The position numbers and the translations under genes were made by a program. A stretch of 34,943 nucleotides of DNA from NCBI GenBank assembly GCA_045616225.1, contig JAZLGI010000108.1:1-34943 (forward strand), in the 5' to 3' direction. The DNA comes from JAZLGI01 sp045616225 (lineage in GTDB: Bacteria; Spirochaetota; Spirochaetia; Sphaerochaetales; Sphaerochaetaceae). Each line of letters starts with the position of its first letter. The first letter of the stretch is position 1. The notes under the pieces are model-generated. The model ran no database searches and was not told the DNA's origin. It saw only the letters and a program-made list of their open reading frames with translations. Positions 1-9,178 of this stretch are shown here, in pieces.

Positions 1-366
1 CTCTACCAAGTCTGTATTTTTTAATTTTGAATTACCTTCAAAACTTACCGTTCCAATCAAAGGCAGTTCATGAAATGTAAAAGAAAGGACAAGCTGATTA
101 CTTGTTGCATCACGTTTTGCTTCTGTTTCAATAAAATCCACCCCGGAAACTTTGTACAGTTTCTTTTCTATCTCATTGAGAACAGAATCTGAATACTGCT
201 TACCCCTGTAAGGATAAAGGATATTATCAACATCAATTACAGAGATATTTTTTATACCTCTGAGCTCAAAACGTGTTATGTTTTGTCCGTCGTACCAATT
301 AGCTGCAAAAACAGCTGAAACAGACATGACTACAATTAAAAAAGTAATGAAAATCTTTCTTCCCAT
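1..366 (-). CDS. bamA: BamA outer-membrane assembly factor, N-terminal part (runs off window)
   Basis: This is the first 122 codons of an outer-membrane protein; the reading frame is open to the window edge. It begins with a Sec signal peptide (basic MGRK, a hydrophobic core, and likely cleavage after AVFA, about residue 21). A POTRA-like segment follows: FELRGIKNIS is the typical first strand, and a second strand, GTVSFEGNSKL, starts near residue 108. BamA folds beta-barrel proteins into the outer membrane, and its POTRA repeats bind partners in the periplasm. The start is supported by a good TAGGAGA ribosome-binding site. The gene sits 18 bases after the tamB stop, so the two are almost certainly co-transcribed. 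The beta-barrel lies outside the window, so a TamA-like relative cannot be fully excluded. Confidence 0.85.
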   Translation of the reverse strand, partial: MGRKIFITFLIVVMSVSAVFAANWYDGQNITRFELRGIKNISVIDVDNILYPYRGKQYSDSVLNEIEKKLYKVSGVDFIETEAKRDATSNQLVLSFTFHELPLIGTVSFEGNSKLKNTDLVE

Positions 367-384
367 AATTATAAATCTCCTAGG

Positions 385-3300
385 TCAGTACCTTATGACC
401 TTAGATACAGTCAAACCAATCGTATCTAAAAAGCTGAAAACAGACAACTCATTAGGCTCCATGGACAAGGTCCAGGTAGCAAAAGGAGTCTCCCATTCAA
501 CACTCATTTCTACATCAAGTGAAAGGTCCTGAGAAATAAAATATCCGTTGCGTTTTCTTGCATTGCTGTCCGCCGCAAGTAAAAGTGTAATTCTGCCAAA
601 AACATTTGGTGTAAAGTATTTTCCTGCAAAGAAAGAAGTACCGTTCAAGTACTTTGCAATGAGACTCAGGTCTCTTTCATCTCCCGGTATTGCATCTAAC
701 AGAATATTTGAAAGAAGCGGAGTTTTGGCAGACAAAAAGTCCAAACCAAGAGAGTCTCTCAGAGTTGCAGAAAGAGAATAACGTACATCTGTATCAAAAA
801 GGTTTAACATCTGAACGGCTTCTGTAGCAGCATAGGCAAACGAAGCAACGGAATTTAAGTTCATTCTGTCACCTGTAGGAATCATAGCCTGACCTAAAAC
901 GGCAATTATCTCATTTTCTGACAAACCTGTAGAACTTGAAAACCTCATGGTGAGATTGTCCAAAGAGGCCTTGTTTATATCAAGGTAAATATCAAGAGGT
1001 TCTCCTTTTACATCATACTGTCTTGTCTTGGCAGAAACATCTATATAAATTTGAAATCCGTTTCCCAAGAAAGGATTGTCCTCAAAGAAAATCTGTCCGT
1101 CCGTTACATAGAAATCACTGTTAAAGTAATAAACTCTGCCTGTTTTTACGGCAAGACTGCCTTCTGAAGAGAAATTGTTGTATGCATCCAGTTTTAACCT
1201 TATCTGCTCACCTTCTTTTGCTGTAAGGCTTACAAAAGGATCATTTAGTGTAGGATAGGCAATCTCAACATTCTTTCCCGTTCTTATTACAAAGTCCAGC
1301 AACGGTTGCTTTTGCTTGATATAGAACCAGGCAGGCATTTCTGGAAGCTCAAAACTTCCGTATAGGTCAGAAACCTCTGCATCACCTTTTATTGACAATT
1401 TTCCTGAAGTATCATTTGAAAAACTAATCCAACCGTCACTGCAATTTCCTCTTAGGTTAAGGCTCATAGTTTCATTTAGCCTTGTTGGAATCCAAACATC
1501 TACAGGACGGTCTCCTATTTGTATTTTTATTTCAAAACTTTCAAATTTACTTCCTTGGAATACTGCTTCTGCCTTTGCTTTTCCGTCAAACCTGTTCTGA
1601 TTCACAACGGAATAACCTACAAACGGACATAGAGGAACAGTAATTGTATGTTCATTCAAGGCTATGGCTATGTTCTTCATTGTTATGATTTCATCCGGAA
1701 GATAAAAACTGTCAATTTCAAATGAACTGCAGTAAAGCATTCCATAAAACATTAAATCACGCCTTGGACCGTAAAGAAGAACATTTCCTGTAATATCTCC
1801 TTCACGCAAAGACACTTCTGCCAAATCAAGCATTGGATTAATCATGTTAATTGGGAAATAGACATTACTTACAGATAAATCAACAATTTGTCCTACATAT
1901 CCTTTTGCTTCAAAACCAAATGAAAGTTCCGGATTAACGTACAAATCCAGATAGGAATCGCTTGACCTGTAAAAACCGTGAATCATGTTCCCTGCTACAT
2001 CATATACTTCGTTTTTATAAGAAAGCTTTATTTCTGAATCAGGAATAGCAAAACTGTTGCCTATAACGGCATTCTTAACCTTAATATCAAAATTGTAGAC
2101 AGCATTTTTGAACACTGTTCCTTTGAAAAGGTCTCCCAAAGATTCCAAATGTGAATTTACTTCTATATCTGCACTGTTTTGAACATCTCCGCTTCTGTGA
2201 TGCATTGTGTAAGTAAAGCTTACACCTCCGGATAGTGTCCTTTTAACGGCATCCATAATAATATTCATGTCATTTAATTCAAAACCGCCTACATTGCCGG
2301 AAACCTTGTACAGACTGGCTTTTTTGTCCTTGTAACTTGCTTCAAAAGAAACGGTTTTATAGTTAATATCTGCAAAATAGCCTTCATCTCTTGAGCCCAG
2401 AATCTTCACTTTTAACGGAATCTCAAACATATTACTGGATAAATCTGCAAACAATGTATGTTGGTTATAAAGTATGTTACAGAAATCCCCATTACCGGTA
2501 AAAAGCTCTGCTTTTGCCATGAAATTGTCTGTACTCAGAGCCTTTATGCTTGAAAAATTAAGTCTTCTTATTTGTGCAATGTCTATTTTCCCAAGATTTG
2601 TAAGCTCATCATAAGAAAGGTCCAAATATCCATAGACAGAAGAATTTTCATCCTTAATAAACAAATTAAGGTTTGATACTCCAAGCCTTCTGTTATTGAA
2701 AACAAAATCACAGGAAACGGTTATGGAATCTGACAGTGCCAAAAACATATCTTCAATTACAAAATCAACAGTCTTTCTATGCAGTGAGAAAGACCCTTTT
2801 CCTATTCCGGAAACAAGAATCTTTGTCTCTAGGTCAAGCATTAGTTCAAAACCGTTGAAAGAACTGTTGAAATCTACCAATCCGTTATTTCCAAAAACAA
2901 AAGACAACTTGTTGTTCAAATCTGACACATTTATTATCAAATCTTTGCTGCTGCTGTCTATTGAAATATTGACAGGATAATTTGCATACTTGGTCTTTAT
3001 TGTACTGTTTACTTCAAAGACTCCACCTTCCGGAAAAGTAACCACAGTATCTATTTCAAAACCTTTAAATCTTTCTGCAGTGACTTTTATATCAAATGAA
3101 TCTGCAAAACGGCTGAACAAAGCAGTTGCTACAGTTTTATCAGCAAGATCATCTGTAACATGCAGTTCTCCTTTTGGACTAAAAGTACTCATATCAACAG
3201 ACCCTGTAAAAACAGAACTGTAGTTAAAAACAGAAACAAGTAAATTACTTACATACAGCACTCCGTCGTGAGACTGTGCATCACAGACTGCTCTGAACTT

Positions 3301-4698
3301 GTCCCCACGGTCTGTTGCTTTGAGGGCATTTGCTTCTATGTTCATTGAGATTTGACCGTCAGGAAACACTTCATTGAGTTTTCCTGAGAATTCCAATTCT
3401 CCGTTCAATTGTGACTCTTCCCCTATTCTTGATACAACAAACGGTACAAACCTTTCAAAACCTTTCCTGAAATTCAAGGTCTTTACCTTATCAAGTGTCA
3501 TTGAGAATGTAGCAGATTTATCTGACAATAATACGGTAGATTTTATCTCAAACCCATCTGTGACTTTACCACTTAGCGTAATTCTGTCTCCATTGTATAA
3601 ATACAAGGCAATTTCATCTTTGAAATCTATCACAGGAGTAGAAACATCCTTGAGCTTCACGTAAACAGTTGAATCTTTTTCAATATCCTCAATGTCAGGT
3701 ATATCTGCGTAGATTTCTGCATTTGCATTACATTCAAATAAGGCAAAAGAACTTTCTGCAGAAAGCATGAAATTTTTCCATTCGGAAAGAGAGGCATGAA
3801 CCGTCATATTTCTGACTGAAGGATTTAGCTTACCAGTGGAATACCCACCTTCTGACACTGAAATATCGGCATTGAGAACATCTGAAGCATAGGTTGAATT
3901 AACAACTATTCCGTTCATCTCAATTCCGTAAGCAGAGCCTTTATCAATATTTGCAAGAGCCTTTATCTGCAAGTCTGAAACCTCTGCAATAGCAGAAATA
4001 CCTTCTGAATAAACATCATCTCCAAATCTGAAAGATTTTGCAGAAACTCTTATTATCCTGTCATTGTCTGCAGAAATTCTGAAATCTGCAATTTCAATTG
4101 TCTTGTCCTCTTTTTCTGCATAAATGAAAGGAATCAAGCCATTGGCAATTGCTATTCCGTTTTTATCAATTCTTGCAAAAGCACTAATGCTTCCTATGGA
4201 ACTTGTCACTCCCATCATGTCTATGTCTGCCGTCATTGATGACAGTGAGATTTCAACGGCAAAAGGAAGTGTAAATTTACTTGTTTTCCTATCGGTCTTA
4301 TCTGGGTTTATTCTGCTTTTGAAGGATTCAAGCAAGGCATCATCTCCGTGAAAGGAGACTCCGTTAATTGCAATTTTGACAGTTTCCGGGCTATTTCCAA
4401 AAATCATTCTCACAAGATCTGAAAACCCTGCGGAAACATTTATCTGTGAAAAATTGGCAACAGCTTGGGAATCTACAGATAATTGCAAACCGGTAATGTC
4501 AATCCCGGGTTGTGCCAACGTATTGATTTTGTCATAGCTTATTTGGAATTGAGATTGTGAATCTTCCAATTTTGACAGTTCTGAAACTACAAGTTGCTTT
4601 ATCACATTACCGGAATTAACGACAAGCGCAACGGTAAAAACAGCCACAACTATGGCAAGAGATATTAGTATTCCAGAAACAGTCCAACGAACTTTCAC
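385..4698 (-). CDS. tamB: TamB-like translocation/assembly module protein (DUF490)
   Basis: This is a very large protein (1437 residues) with a single N-terminal membrane anchor at about residues 8-28. A long stretch of repetitive beta-strand-rich sequence follows, and the C-terminal TamB/DUF490 domain contains the family hallmark LSENEIIAVLGQAM near residue 1255. TamB/AsmA-like proteins span the periplasm from the inner membrane. They are linked to outer-membrane protein assembly and to phospholipid transport through a hydrophobic groove. The bamA gene immediately downstream supports the envelope-biogenesis role. The start codon is GTG, chosen because it places the basic MKVRW in front of the anchor; no convincing ribosome-binding site is visible before it. 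The opposite strand carries several short open frames, which I regard as shadows. Confidence 0.88.
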   Translation of the reverse strand: MKVRWTVSGILISLAIVVAVFTVALVVNSGNVIKQLVVSELSKLEDSQSQFQISYDKINTLAQPGIDITGLQLSVDSQAVANFSQINVSAGFSDLVRMIFGNSPETVKIAINGVSFHGDDALLESFKSRINPDKTDRKTSKFTLPFAVEISLSSMTADIDMMGVTSSIGSISAFARIDKNGIAIANGLIPFIYAEKEDKTIEIADFRISADNDRIIRVSAKSFRFGDDVYSEGISAIAEVSDLQIKALANIDKGSAYGIEMNGIVVNSTYASDVLNADISVSEGGYSTGKLNPSVRNMTVHASLSEWKNFMLSAESSFALFECNANAEIYADIPDIEDIEKDSTVYVKLKDVSTPVIDFKDEIALYLYNGDRITLSGKVTDGFEIKSTVLLSDKSATFSMTLDKVKTLNFRKGFERFVPFVVSRIGEESQLNGELEFSGKLNEVFPDGQISMNIEANALKATDRGDKFRAVCDAQSHDGVLYVSNLLVSVFNYSSVFTGSVDMSTFSPKGELHVTDDLADKTVATALFSRFADSFDIKVTAERFKGFEIDTVVTFPEGGVFEVNSTIKTKYANYPVNISIDSSSKDLIINVSDLNNKLSFVFGNNGLVDFNSSFNGFELMLDLETKILVSGIGKGSFSLHRKTVDFVIEDMFLALSDSITVSCDFVFNNRRLGVSNLNLFIKDENSSVYGYLDLSYDELTNLGKIDIAQIRRLNFSSIKALSTDNFMAKAELFTGNGDFCNILYNQHTLFADLSSNMFEIPLKVKILGSRDEGYFADINYKTVSFEASYKDKKASLYKVSGNVGGFELNDMNIIMDAVKRTLSGGVSFTYTMHHRSGDVQNSADIEVNSHLESLGDLFKGTVFKNAVYNFDIKVKNAVIGNSFAIPDSEIKLSYKNEVYDVAGNMIHGFYRSSDSYLDLYVNPELSFGFEAKGYVGQIVDLSVSNVYFPINMINPMLDLAEVSLREGDITGNVLLYGPRRDLMFYGMLYCSSFEIDSFYLPDEIITMKNIAIALNEHTITVPLCPFVGYSVVNQNRFDGKAKAEAVFQGSKFESFEIKIQIGDRPVDVWIPTRLNETMSLNLRGNCSDGWISFSNDTSGKLSIKGDAEVSDLYGSFELPEMPAWFYIKQKQPLLDFVIRTGKNVEIAYPTLNDPFVSLTAKEGEQIRLKLDAYNNFSSEGSLAVKTGRVYYFNSDFYVTDGQIFFEDNPFLGNGFQIYIDVSAKTRQYDVKGEPLDIYLDINKASLDNLTMRFSSSTGLSENEIIAVLGQAMIPTGDRMNLNSVASFAYAATEAVQMLNLFDTDVRYSLSATLRDSLGLDFLSAKTPLLSNILLDAIPGDERDLSLIAKYLNGTSFFAGKYFTPNVFGRITLLLAADSNARKRNGYFISQDLSLDVEMSVEWETPFATWTLSMEPNELSVFSFLDTIGLTVSKVIRY

Positions 4699-4723
4699 GC
4701 CAAAATATTACCAATAAAACAGA

Positions 4724-4747
4724 TTGTTAACAACAATATAATATACT
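4724..4747. promoter_or_regulatory. Divergent tamB/tmk promoter region with palindrome
   Basis: The 79 bases between the divergent tamB and tmk starts are very AT-rich. They contain a perfect 10-bp palindrome, TTGTTAACAA (4724-4733), followed by a TATAAT (4737-4742) and an overlapping TATACT (4742-4747). Either hexamer could be a plus-strand -10 box for tmk. No well-spaced -35 is obvious, so the palindrome may be an operator or simply AT-rich DNA. Confidence 0.3.
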
Positions 4748-4777
4748 AATATACAAAAACAAATCCGGAGGCAAATA

Positions 4778-5392
4778 GTGACACAAATCCTTCAAAATTT
4801 TTGGGTTCTGGAAGGTCTTGACGGCGCAGGAACAACAACTCAGCTTAAAAATATAGAGGCCGAATTAAAAACAAGGGAAATCCCTTCCTATATAACATGT
4901 GAACCAACAACCTATGAAACCGGAGTTTTTCTCAGAAAAATCTTAAGCGGAGAAGTCAAAGCCAGCCAAGCTGTAATAGCAATGATGTTTGCCACAGACA
5001 GGCAAAACCACTTGGACAATCCTCAAACGGGAATTTACAAACAACTCTCAGAAAATAAAATTGTTGTTTCAGACAGGTATCTTTTCTCTTCTCTGGCATA
5101 TCAATCAATAGGATTTGACTATGATTCTGTAAAAAAAATAAATTCTCTTTTTCCTTATCCCCAGTATGTAATTTACATAGATACTCCTCCGGAGGACTGT
5201 CTTAAGAGAATAGAATCCAGAGGAAACGAAAAAGAAATATATGAAAAACTTGATTATCAGAAAAAAGTACGGGAAAACTATGAAAAATGTTTTTCAAATC
5301 TTCCTGAAGGCTGCAATTTAATAAGAATTAACGGCTTGCTTTCCAAAGAAGAAGTTTTTGAAAAAATAAAATCTGTCCTTTTTTCATTCTGA
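4778..5392 (+). CDS. tmk: dTMP (thymidylate) kinase with non-canonical P-loop
   Basis: This 204-residue protein matches thymidylate kinase, which phosphorylates dTMP to dTDP for DNA synthesis in the cytoplasm. The N-terminal GLDGAGTTTQ (residues 13-22) aligns with the GxDGxGKTTQ P-loop. The DRY motif (VVSDRYLFSSLAYQ, about residues 92-105) and a LID-like segment, ESRGNEKEIYEK, are in the expected order, and the length is normal for the family. The oddity is that the P-loop lysine is replaced by threonine (T19); the codon reads ACA. The GTG start is backed by a strong CCGGAGG site. The gene stands alone between tamB (divergent) and the ABC operon, and the downstream spacer is extremely T-rich. 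Confidence 0.85.
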   Translation: MTQILQNFWVLEGLDGAGTTTQLKNIEAELKTREIPSYITCEPTTYETGVFLRKILSGEVKASQAVIAMMFATDRQNHLDNPQTGIYKQLSENKIVVSDRYLFSSLAYQSIGFDYDSVKKINSLFPYPQYVIYIDTPPEDCLKRIESRGNEKEIYEKLDYQKKVRENYEKCFSNLPEGCNLIRINGLLSKEEVFEKIKSVLFSF

Positions 5393-5395
5393 TTT

Positions 5396-5417
5396 TTTGT
5401 TGCAGATTGTTGCATTT
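5396..5417 (+). promoter_or_regulatory. Purine-regulon candidate operator, site 1
   Basis: A direct repeat TGTTGCA-GAT-TGTTGCA occupies 5398-5414, with TT before and TTT after. It lies 89 bases ahead of the TTG start of the nucleoside ABC ATPase gene, just after the tmk stop. The same 10-bp-period repeat recurs upstream of the binding-protein gene and of ygeY. A third, imperfect half-site, TGTTGCT, is at 5430-5436. Function is inferred from recurrence and context. Confidence 0.55.
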
Positions 5418-5503
5418 TTTCTTTTTTTTTGTTGCTCCTTGTTTTTTTGCTGTGTTAATATTCTCATATAAGAAAATTTTGCCCCAAAAGAAGGACTACT
5501 AAA

Positions 5504-7033
5504 TTGCAGAACAAGTGTGCCATTGAATTAAAAGACATTGAGAAGCGCTTTGGGGAAGTTGTTGCCAACGACGGGATTAATCTTCAGATAAACAGAGGCG
5601 AAATACTCTGTCTTCTTGGAGAAAACGGAAGTGGAAAAACAACCCTAATGAACATGCTTTCCGGTATTTATCAGCCAGACGGCGGAGAAATTTTTAAAGA
5701 CGGAAGTCAGGTTTCAATTCGCTCACCTCATGATGCCCATGAACTGGGAATTGGAATGATTCATCAGCATTATCATCTGGTGGATGTATTTACTGCAGCT
5801 CAAAACATTGTCTTAGGACTTGAAGAAAAATTTGATATAACAGCTGTAAACGAGAAAGTAGAGGAAATCTGTGCTAAATACGGGTTCAATGTAGACCCAA
5901 AAAAGAAAGTCTATGATATGTCTGTTTCTGAAAAACAGACTATTGAAATCGTTAAACAGCTTTACAGAGGTGCAGAAATTCTAATTCTTGATGAGCCAAC
6001 TGCCGTTCTTACTCCGCAAGAAACAGACAAGCTTTTTGCAGTCCTGCGAAATATGAAAAAAGACAACAAGGCAATTGTTCTCATTACCCACAAACTGGCA
6101 GAAGTACTTGACGTATCAGACAAGGTTGCAATTCTCAGAAAAGGCAAATACATAGGAACGGTCAATACAGCAGAAGCATCTGCCCAATCTCTTACAGATA
6201 TGATGGTAGGCAGATCTGTCACTCTTAATATAGACCGTCCAAGATATGAAAATGTCAAAGACAAACTCATTATTGAGAATCTCACTTGTCTGGATATAGA
6301 AGGCATCAAAAAGCTTAATGAAGTTTCATTTACAGCAAAAGCCGGAGAAATATTGGGCATAGCAGGAATTGCCGGTTCTGGTCAAAAGGAACTGCTTGAA
6401 GCAATTACAGGTCTCTACGCTACTCAGCCGGGTTCTTCAATAAGATTCATAAAAGAAGATGGCTCTGAAATTGAACTCATTGGCAAAACTCCAATGGAAA
6501 TCAAGAAAATTGGTGTAGGAATGGGATTTGTTCCTGAAGACAGACTTGGTATGGGACTTGTAGGTTCAATGGGAATGACAAACAACATGATGCTAAGGTC
6601 ATGGAAACAGGGAAAAGGTATTTTCTTTAACAGAAAAAATCCTGAAAATCTTGCCCGCAAAGTTTGGGAAGAATTGGAAGTTGTCACTCCTTCAACAGAA
6701 TTTCCAGTAAGAAGAATGTCCGGAGGAAATATTCAGAAAGTTCTTGTAGGAAGAGAAATTGCTTCTCAGCCTCCTGTACTTCTTACAGCCTATGCAGTAA
6801 GAGGACTTGATATCAATACTTCCTATGCTATCTACAATCTTCTGACAGAGCAAAAGATGAACGGAGCTGCTGTCTTGTACATTGGAGAAGAGCTGGATGT
6901 TCTTCTTGAACTTTGTGACAGAATTCTTGTCCTTTGCGACGGAAAAGTTTCAGGCATTGTTGATGCAAGAACTACAACAAAAGAAGAAATCGGTTTCATG
7001 ATGACAACAGTTGGCGGTAAGGAGGCAAAGTAA
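5504..7033 (+). CDS. BMP-family nucleoside ABC transporter, ATP-binding protein (NupO/PnrC-like)
   Basis: This is a 509-residue double ATPase of the ribose/nucleoside importer type. The first half has Walker A GENGSGKT (39-46), Q-loop region MIHQHY (about 85-90), the variant signature MSVSEKQ (about 139-145) and Walker B ILILDEP (158-165). The second half has a degenerate P-loop (GIAGSGQKE), a signature MSGGNIQK and LLTAYAVRGLD, where the usual Walker B glutamate is absent, as is common in this family. It powers uptake of nucleosides through the two permeases encoded immediately downstream. The TTG start at 5504 follows AAGGAC, and no in-frame ATG precedes the first conserved strand. The stop overlaps the next start (TAATG). 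A simple-sugar role is possible, but the adjacent BMP-type binding protein favours nucleosides. Confidence 0.85.
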   Translation: MQNKCAIELKDIEKRFGEVVANDGINLQINRGEILCLLGENGSGKTTLMNMLSGIYQPDGGEIFKDGSQVSIRSPHDAHELGIGMIHQHYHLVDVFTAAQNIVLGLEEKFDITAVNEKVEEICAKYGFNVDPKKKVYDMSVSEKQTIEIVKQLYRGAEILILDEPTAVLTPQETDKLFAVLRNMKKDNKAIVLITHKLAEVLDVSDKVAILRKGKYIGTVNTAEASAQSLTDMMVGRSVTLNIDRPRYENVKDKLIIENLTCLDIEGIKKLNEVSFTAKAGEILGIAGIAGSGQKELLEAITGLYATQPGSSIRFIKEDGSEIELIGKTPMEIKKIGVGMGFVPEDRLGMGLVGSMGMTNNMMLRSWKQGKGIFFNRKNPENLARKVWEELEVVTPSTEFPVRRMSGGNIQKVLVGREIASQPPVLLTAYAVRGLDINTSYAIYNLLTEQKMNGAAVLYIGEELDVLLELCDRILVLCDGKVSGIVDARTTTKEEIGFMMTTVGGKEAK

Positions 7034-8127
7034 TGGCAGAATTAAAAAAAGCTCCGTTGATTCGTCTCGCAAAGCGTGATTTAATGGATCCTAAGAAAGC
7101 CTTGGCTATTAGAGCAGCATCTATTGTAGTTGCTCTGATTTTGGGAAGTATTCCAATTCTTCTTACCGGTGTAAATCCTGTTAGAGCCTATGGAGTAATT
7201 GTTCAGGGTTCTTTGGGAAACGCAATTTACCTTAAGCAGACAATAAAGAAAATGATTCCACTTCTCTGCTGTGCTTTGGCAATTGCACCTTGTTTCAAAA
7301 TGAGATTCTGGAACATTGGAGCAGAAGGTCAGTTAACGGCAGGAGCAATTGCCTGTTCTGCCATTGCAATTTGGTTTGGAAAATCAAACATTCCAAGTTT
7401 CCTCATTCTTGTAATGATGTTTATTGCAGCAGCAATTATGGGAGGCATCTGGGGCCTTATCCCGGGTTTTTTCAAGGCAAAGTACAACACAAACGAAACG
7501 CTGTTCACCCTAATGATGAACTATGTGGCTATTGGAATAGCTGCATGGCTTCAAGGCGGACCTTGGGAAGGAAGAAAAGGAACTCAGATTGTTCCTATGT
7601 TTGACAAAAAAACTTATCTTCCTGATGTTTTTGGGGTTCATTGCGGTTGGATTATTGTTCTGCTCATAGTTGTTTTCATGCATATTTACATGACAAAAAC
7701 AAAACATGGTTTTGAAGTTGCAGTTATAGGAGATTCTGAAAACACTGCACGTTATGCAGGAATGAATGTCGGAAGAATTATGGTAAGAACAATGTTCTTA
7801 TCCGGTGCAATAAGCGGAATTGCCGGTTTCCTTATTATTGCAGGAGCAAACCATACACTTACAAGTGTAGTTGCAGATGGCAACGGCTTCACAGCAATTA
7901 CTGTTTCATGGCTTTCTCAATTGAATGCATTTGTAATGATTGCAATTTCTGCTCTTTTAGCAGTAATAGGAAAAGGTTCCAAGACTCTAAACCAGAAACT
8001 TGGAGTACCTGCTTCTGTAGCAGAAATTGTTTCAGGAATTCTTCTCTTCTGTATGCTTGGATGTGAATTCTTCATAAATTACAGAATCATTTTCAGAAAA
8101 AAAACAGATAAGGGGGCTGCCGTATGA
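7033..8127 (+). CDS. Nucleoside ABC transporter permease 1 (NupP/PnrD-like)
   Basis: This 364-residue polytopic membrane protein belongs to the BPD_transp_2 (ribose/nucleoside) permease family. Family features include a cytoplasmic N-terminus (RLAKRDLMDPKKALAIR), FKMRFWNIGAEGQL (about residues 87-100), NTNETLFTLMMNYVA, and a GFEVAVIGDSENTARYAGMNV coupling loop. About eight to ten hydrophobic segments can be counted. It forms half of the inner-membrane channel with the next permease. The ATG overlaps the ATPase stop by one base, and its own stop overlaps the next start by four bases, so the three genes are translationally coupled. Confidence 0.87.
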   Translation: MAELKKAPLIRLAKRDLMDPKKALAIRAASIVVALILGSIPILLTGVNPVRAYGVIVQGSLGNAIYLKQTIKKMIPLLCCALAIAPCFKMRFWNIGAEGQLTAGAIACSAIAIWFGKSNIPSFLILVMMFIAAAIMGGIWGLIPGFFKAKYNTNETLFTLMMNYVAIGIAAWLQGGPWEGRKGTQIVPMFDKKTYLPDVFGVHCGWIIVLLIVVFMHIYMTKTKHGFEVAVIGDSENTARYAGMNVGRIMVRTMFLSGAISGIAGFLIIAGANHTLTSVVADGNGFTAITVSWLSQLNAFVMIAISALLAVIGKGSKTLNQKLGVPASVAEIVSGILLFCMLGCEFFINYRIIFRKKTDKGAAV

Positions 8128-9113
8128 TTAATATGTTTATAGCACTTATAGCTGCTGCAGGAACCTATGCTACAGCTCTCATGTTCGGAACTATAGGAGA
8201 AGTTCTTACAGAAAAATCAGGAAACCTCAACCTTGGTGTAGAAGGCATCATGTACATGGGAGGAATCTTTGGTCTTGTTGCCGCAAACAGATATGAAGCA
8301 CTTGTAGGAGAAGCTTCTTCTGTTGGTTTTGTTGCAATATTTGTCGCAATTTTAGGAGCTTTTGCAGCAGGAGCTGTTGCCGGTCTCATTTTTAGTTTCA
8401 TCACAGTATCATTAAGAGCAAACCAAAACGTAACAGGTCTTGCAATGACTACTTTTGGAACAGGTGTTGCAAAGTTTGTAGGTGAACATATGAGAAATAA
8501 AGTCGGAGGTTATGTTTCTGTTTCAAACCACCTCAAAGAAGCTTTTTCTCTTAAAATCTTTCCGGAAGCTCTCAGAAATATTCCAGTGATTGGAAAAATA
8601 GTATTCGGACAGCCTCATTTCTTCTATCTTTGTATTGTTGTTGCAATTCTTATGCATATCTTCCTTACAAAGACAAAGAAAGGTCTCTATCTCAGAGCTG
8701 TGGGAGAATCTCCTGTAACAGCAGACGCCGCAGGTATCAACATAGTCAAATACAGATATATAGCCACAATCGTAGGCGGAGGTATTTCCGCTATAGGAGG
8801 TATGGTCTATACAATGACAACTGCAGGTTGTGTTTGGATAGAAGGCTCTCTTTCAGGTGTTGGTTGGCTCTCAGTTGCACTTGTTATCTTCTGCACATGG
8901 AAACCTCTTAACGGCATTTGGGGTTCAATGCTGTTCGGTGCTCTTATGATTATGTATCTTTGGATTATAGTTCCGTTCTTCCCTACTGAACTTTATAAGA
9001 TTCTTCCTTATGTGGTTACAATCATTGTTCTTGTAATTGCAAGTATGAAGAACAACAAAGAAAAACAACCACCTGCATCACTTGGTTTGAATTACTTCAG
9101 AGAAGAGCGTTGA
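8124..9113 (+). CDS. Nucleoside ABC transporter permease 2 (NupQ/PnrE-like)
   Basis: This 329-residue membrane protein is the second BPD_transp_2 permease. It shows the family start of this type (GTIGEVLTEKSGNLNLGVEGIMYMGG), the conserved RANQNVTGLAMTTFGTG region, and a coupling loop GLYLRAVGESPVTADAAGIN near residues 188-207. It should pair with the preceding permease as the transmembrane heterodimer of the nucleoside importer. The ATGA overlap with the upstream gene supports the start. A strong intrinsic terminator follows directly, so the binding-protein gene downstream has its own promoter. Confidence 0.87.
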   Translation: MINMFIALIAAAGTYATALMFGTIGEVLTEKSGNLNLGVEGIMYMGGIFGLVAANRYEALVGEASSVGFVAIFVAILGAFAAGAVAGLIFSFITVSLRANQNVTGLAMTTFGTGVAKFVGEHMRNKVGGYVSVSNHLKEAFSLKIFPEALRNIPVIGKIVFGQPHFFYLCIVVAILMHIFLTKTKKGLYLRAVGESPVTADAAGINIVKYRYIATIVGGGISAIGGMVYTMTTAGCVWIEGSLSGVGWLSVALVIFCTWKPLNGIWGSMLFGALMIMYLWIIVPFFPTELYKILPYVVTIIVLVIASMKNNKEKQPPASLGLNYFREER

Positions 9114-9132
9114 GTTTTGCAACCATTTTTTT

Positions 9133-9162
9133 AATCCCGAATTTATTTTCGGGATTTTTTTT
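9133..9162 (+). terminator. Rho-independent terminator of the nucleoside ABC operon
   Basis: A nine-base-pair stem, AATCCCGAA (9133-9141) with TTCGGGATT (9148-9156), is followed by an unbroken T run. It sits 20 bases after the permease stop. Confidence 0.9.
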
Positions 9163-9178
9163 CTTAATAATTAAGGTT

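Noticed and set aside
385..4698. Several plus-strand frames inside tamB
   Set aside because: They are short, lack ribosome-binding sites and mirror the coding strand of a clear 1437-residue gene.
5393..5503. Purine riboswitch before the nucleoside ABC operon
   Set aside because: The 111-base leader is T-rich and has none of the conserved purine-aptamer junction sequences or paired arms.
6700..6830. Apparent loss of the second Walker B glutamate in the nucleoside ABC ATPase
   Set aside because: The second half of RbsA/NupO-type double ATPases is normally degenerate at this place, so it is not unusual.
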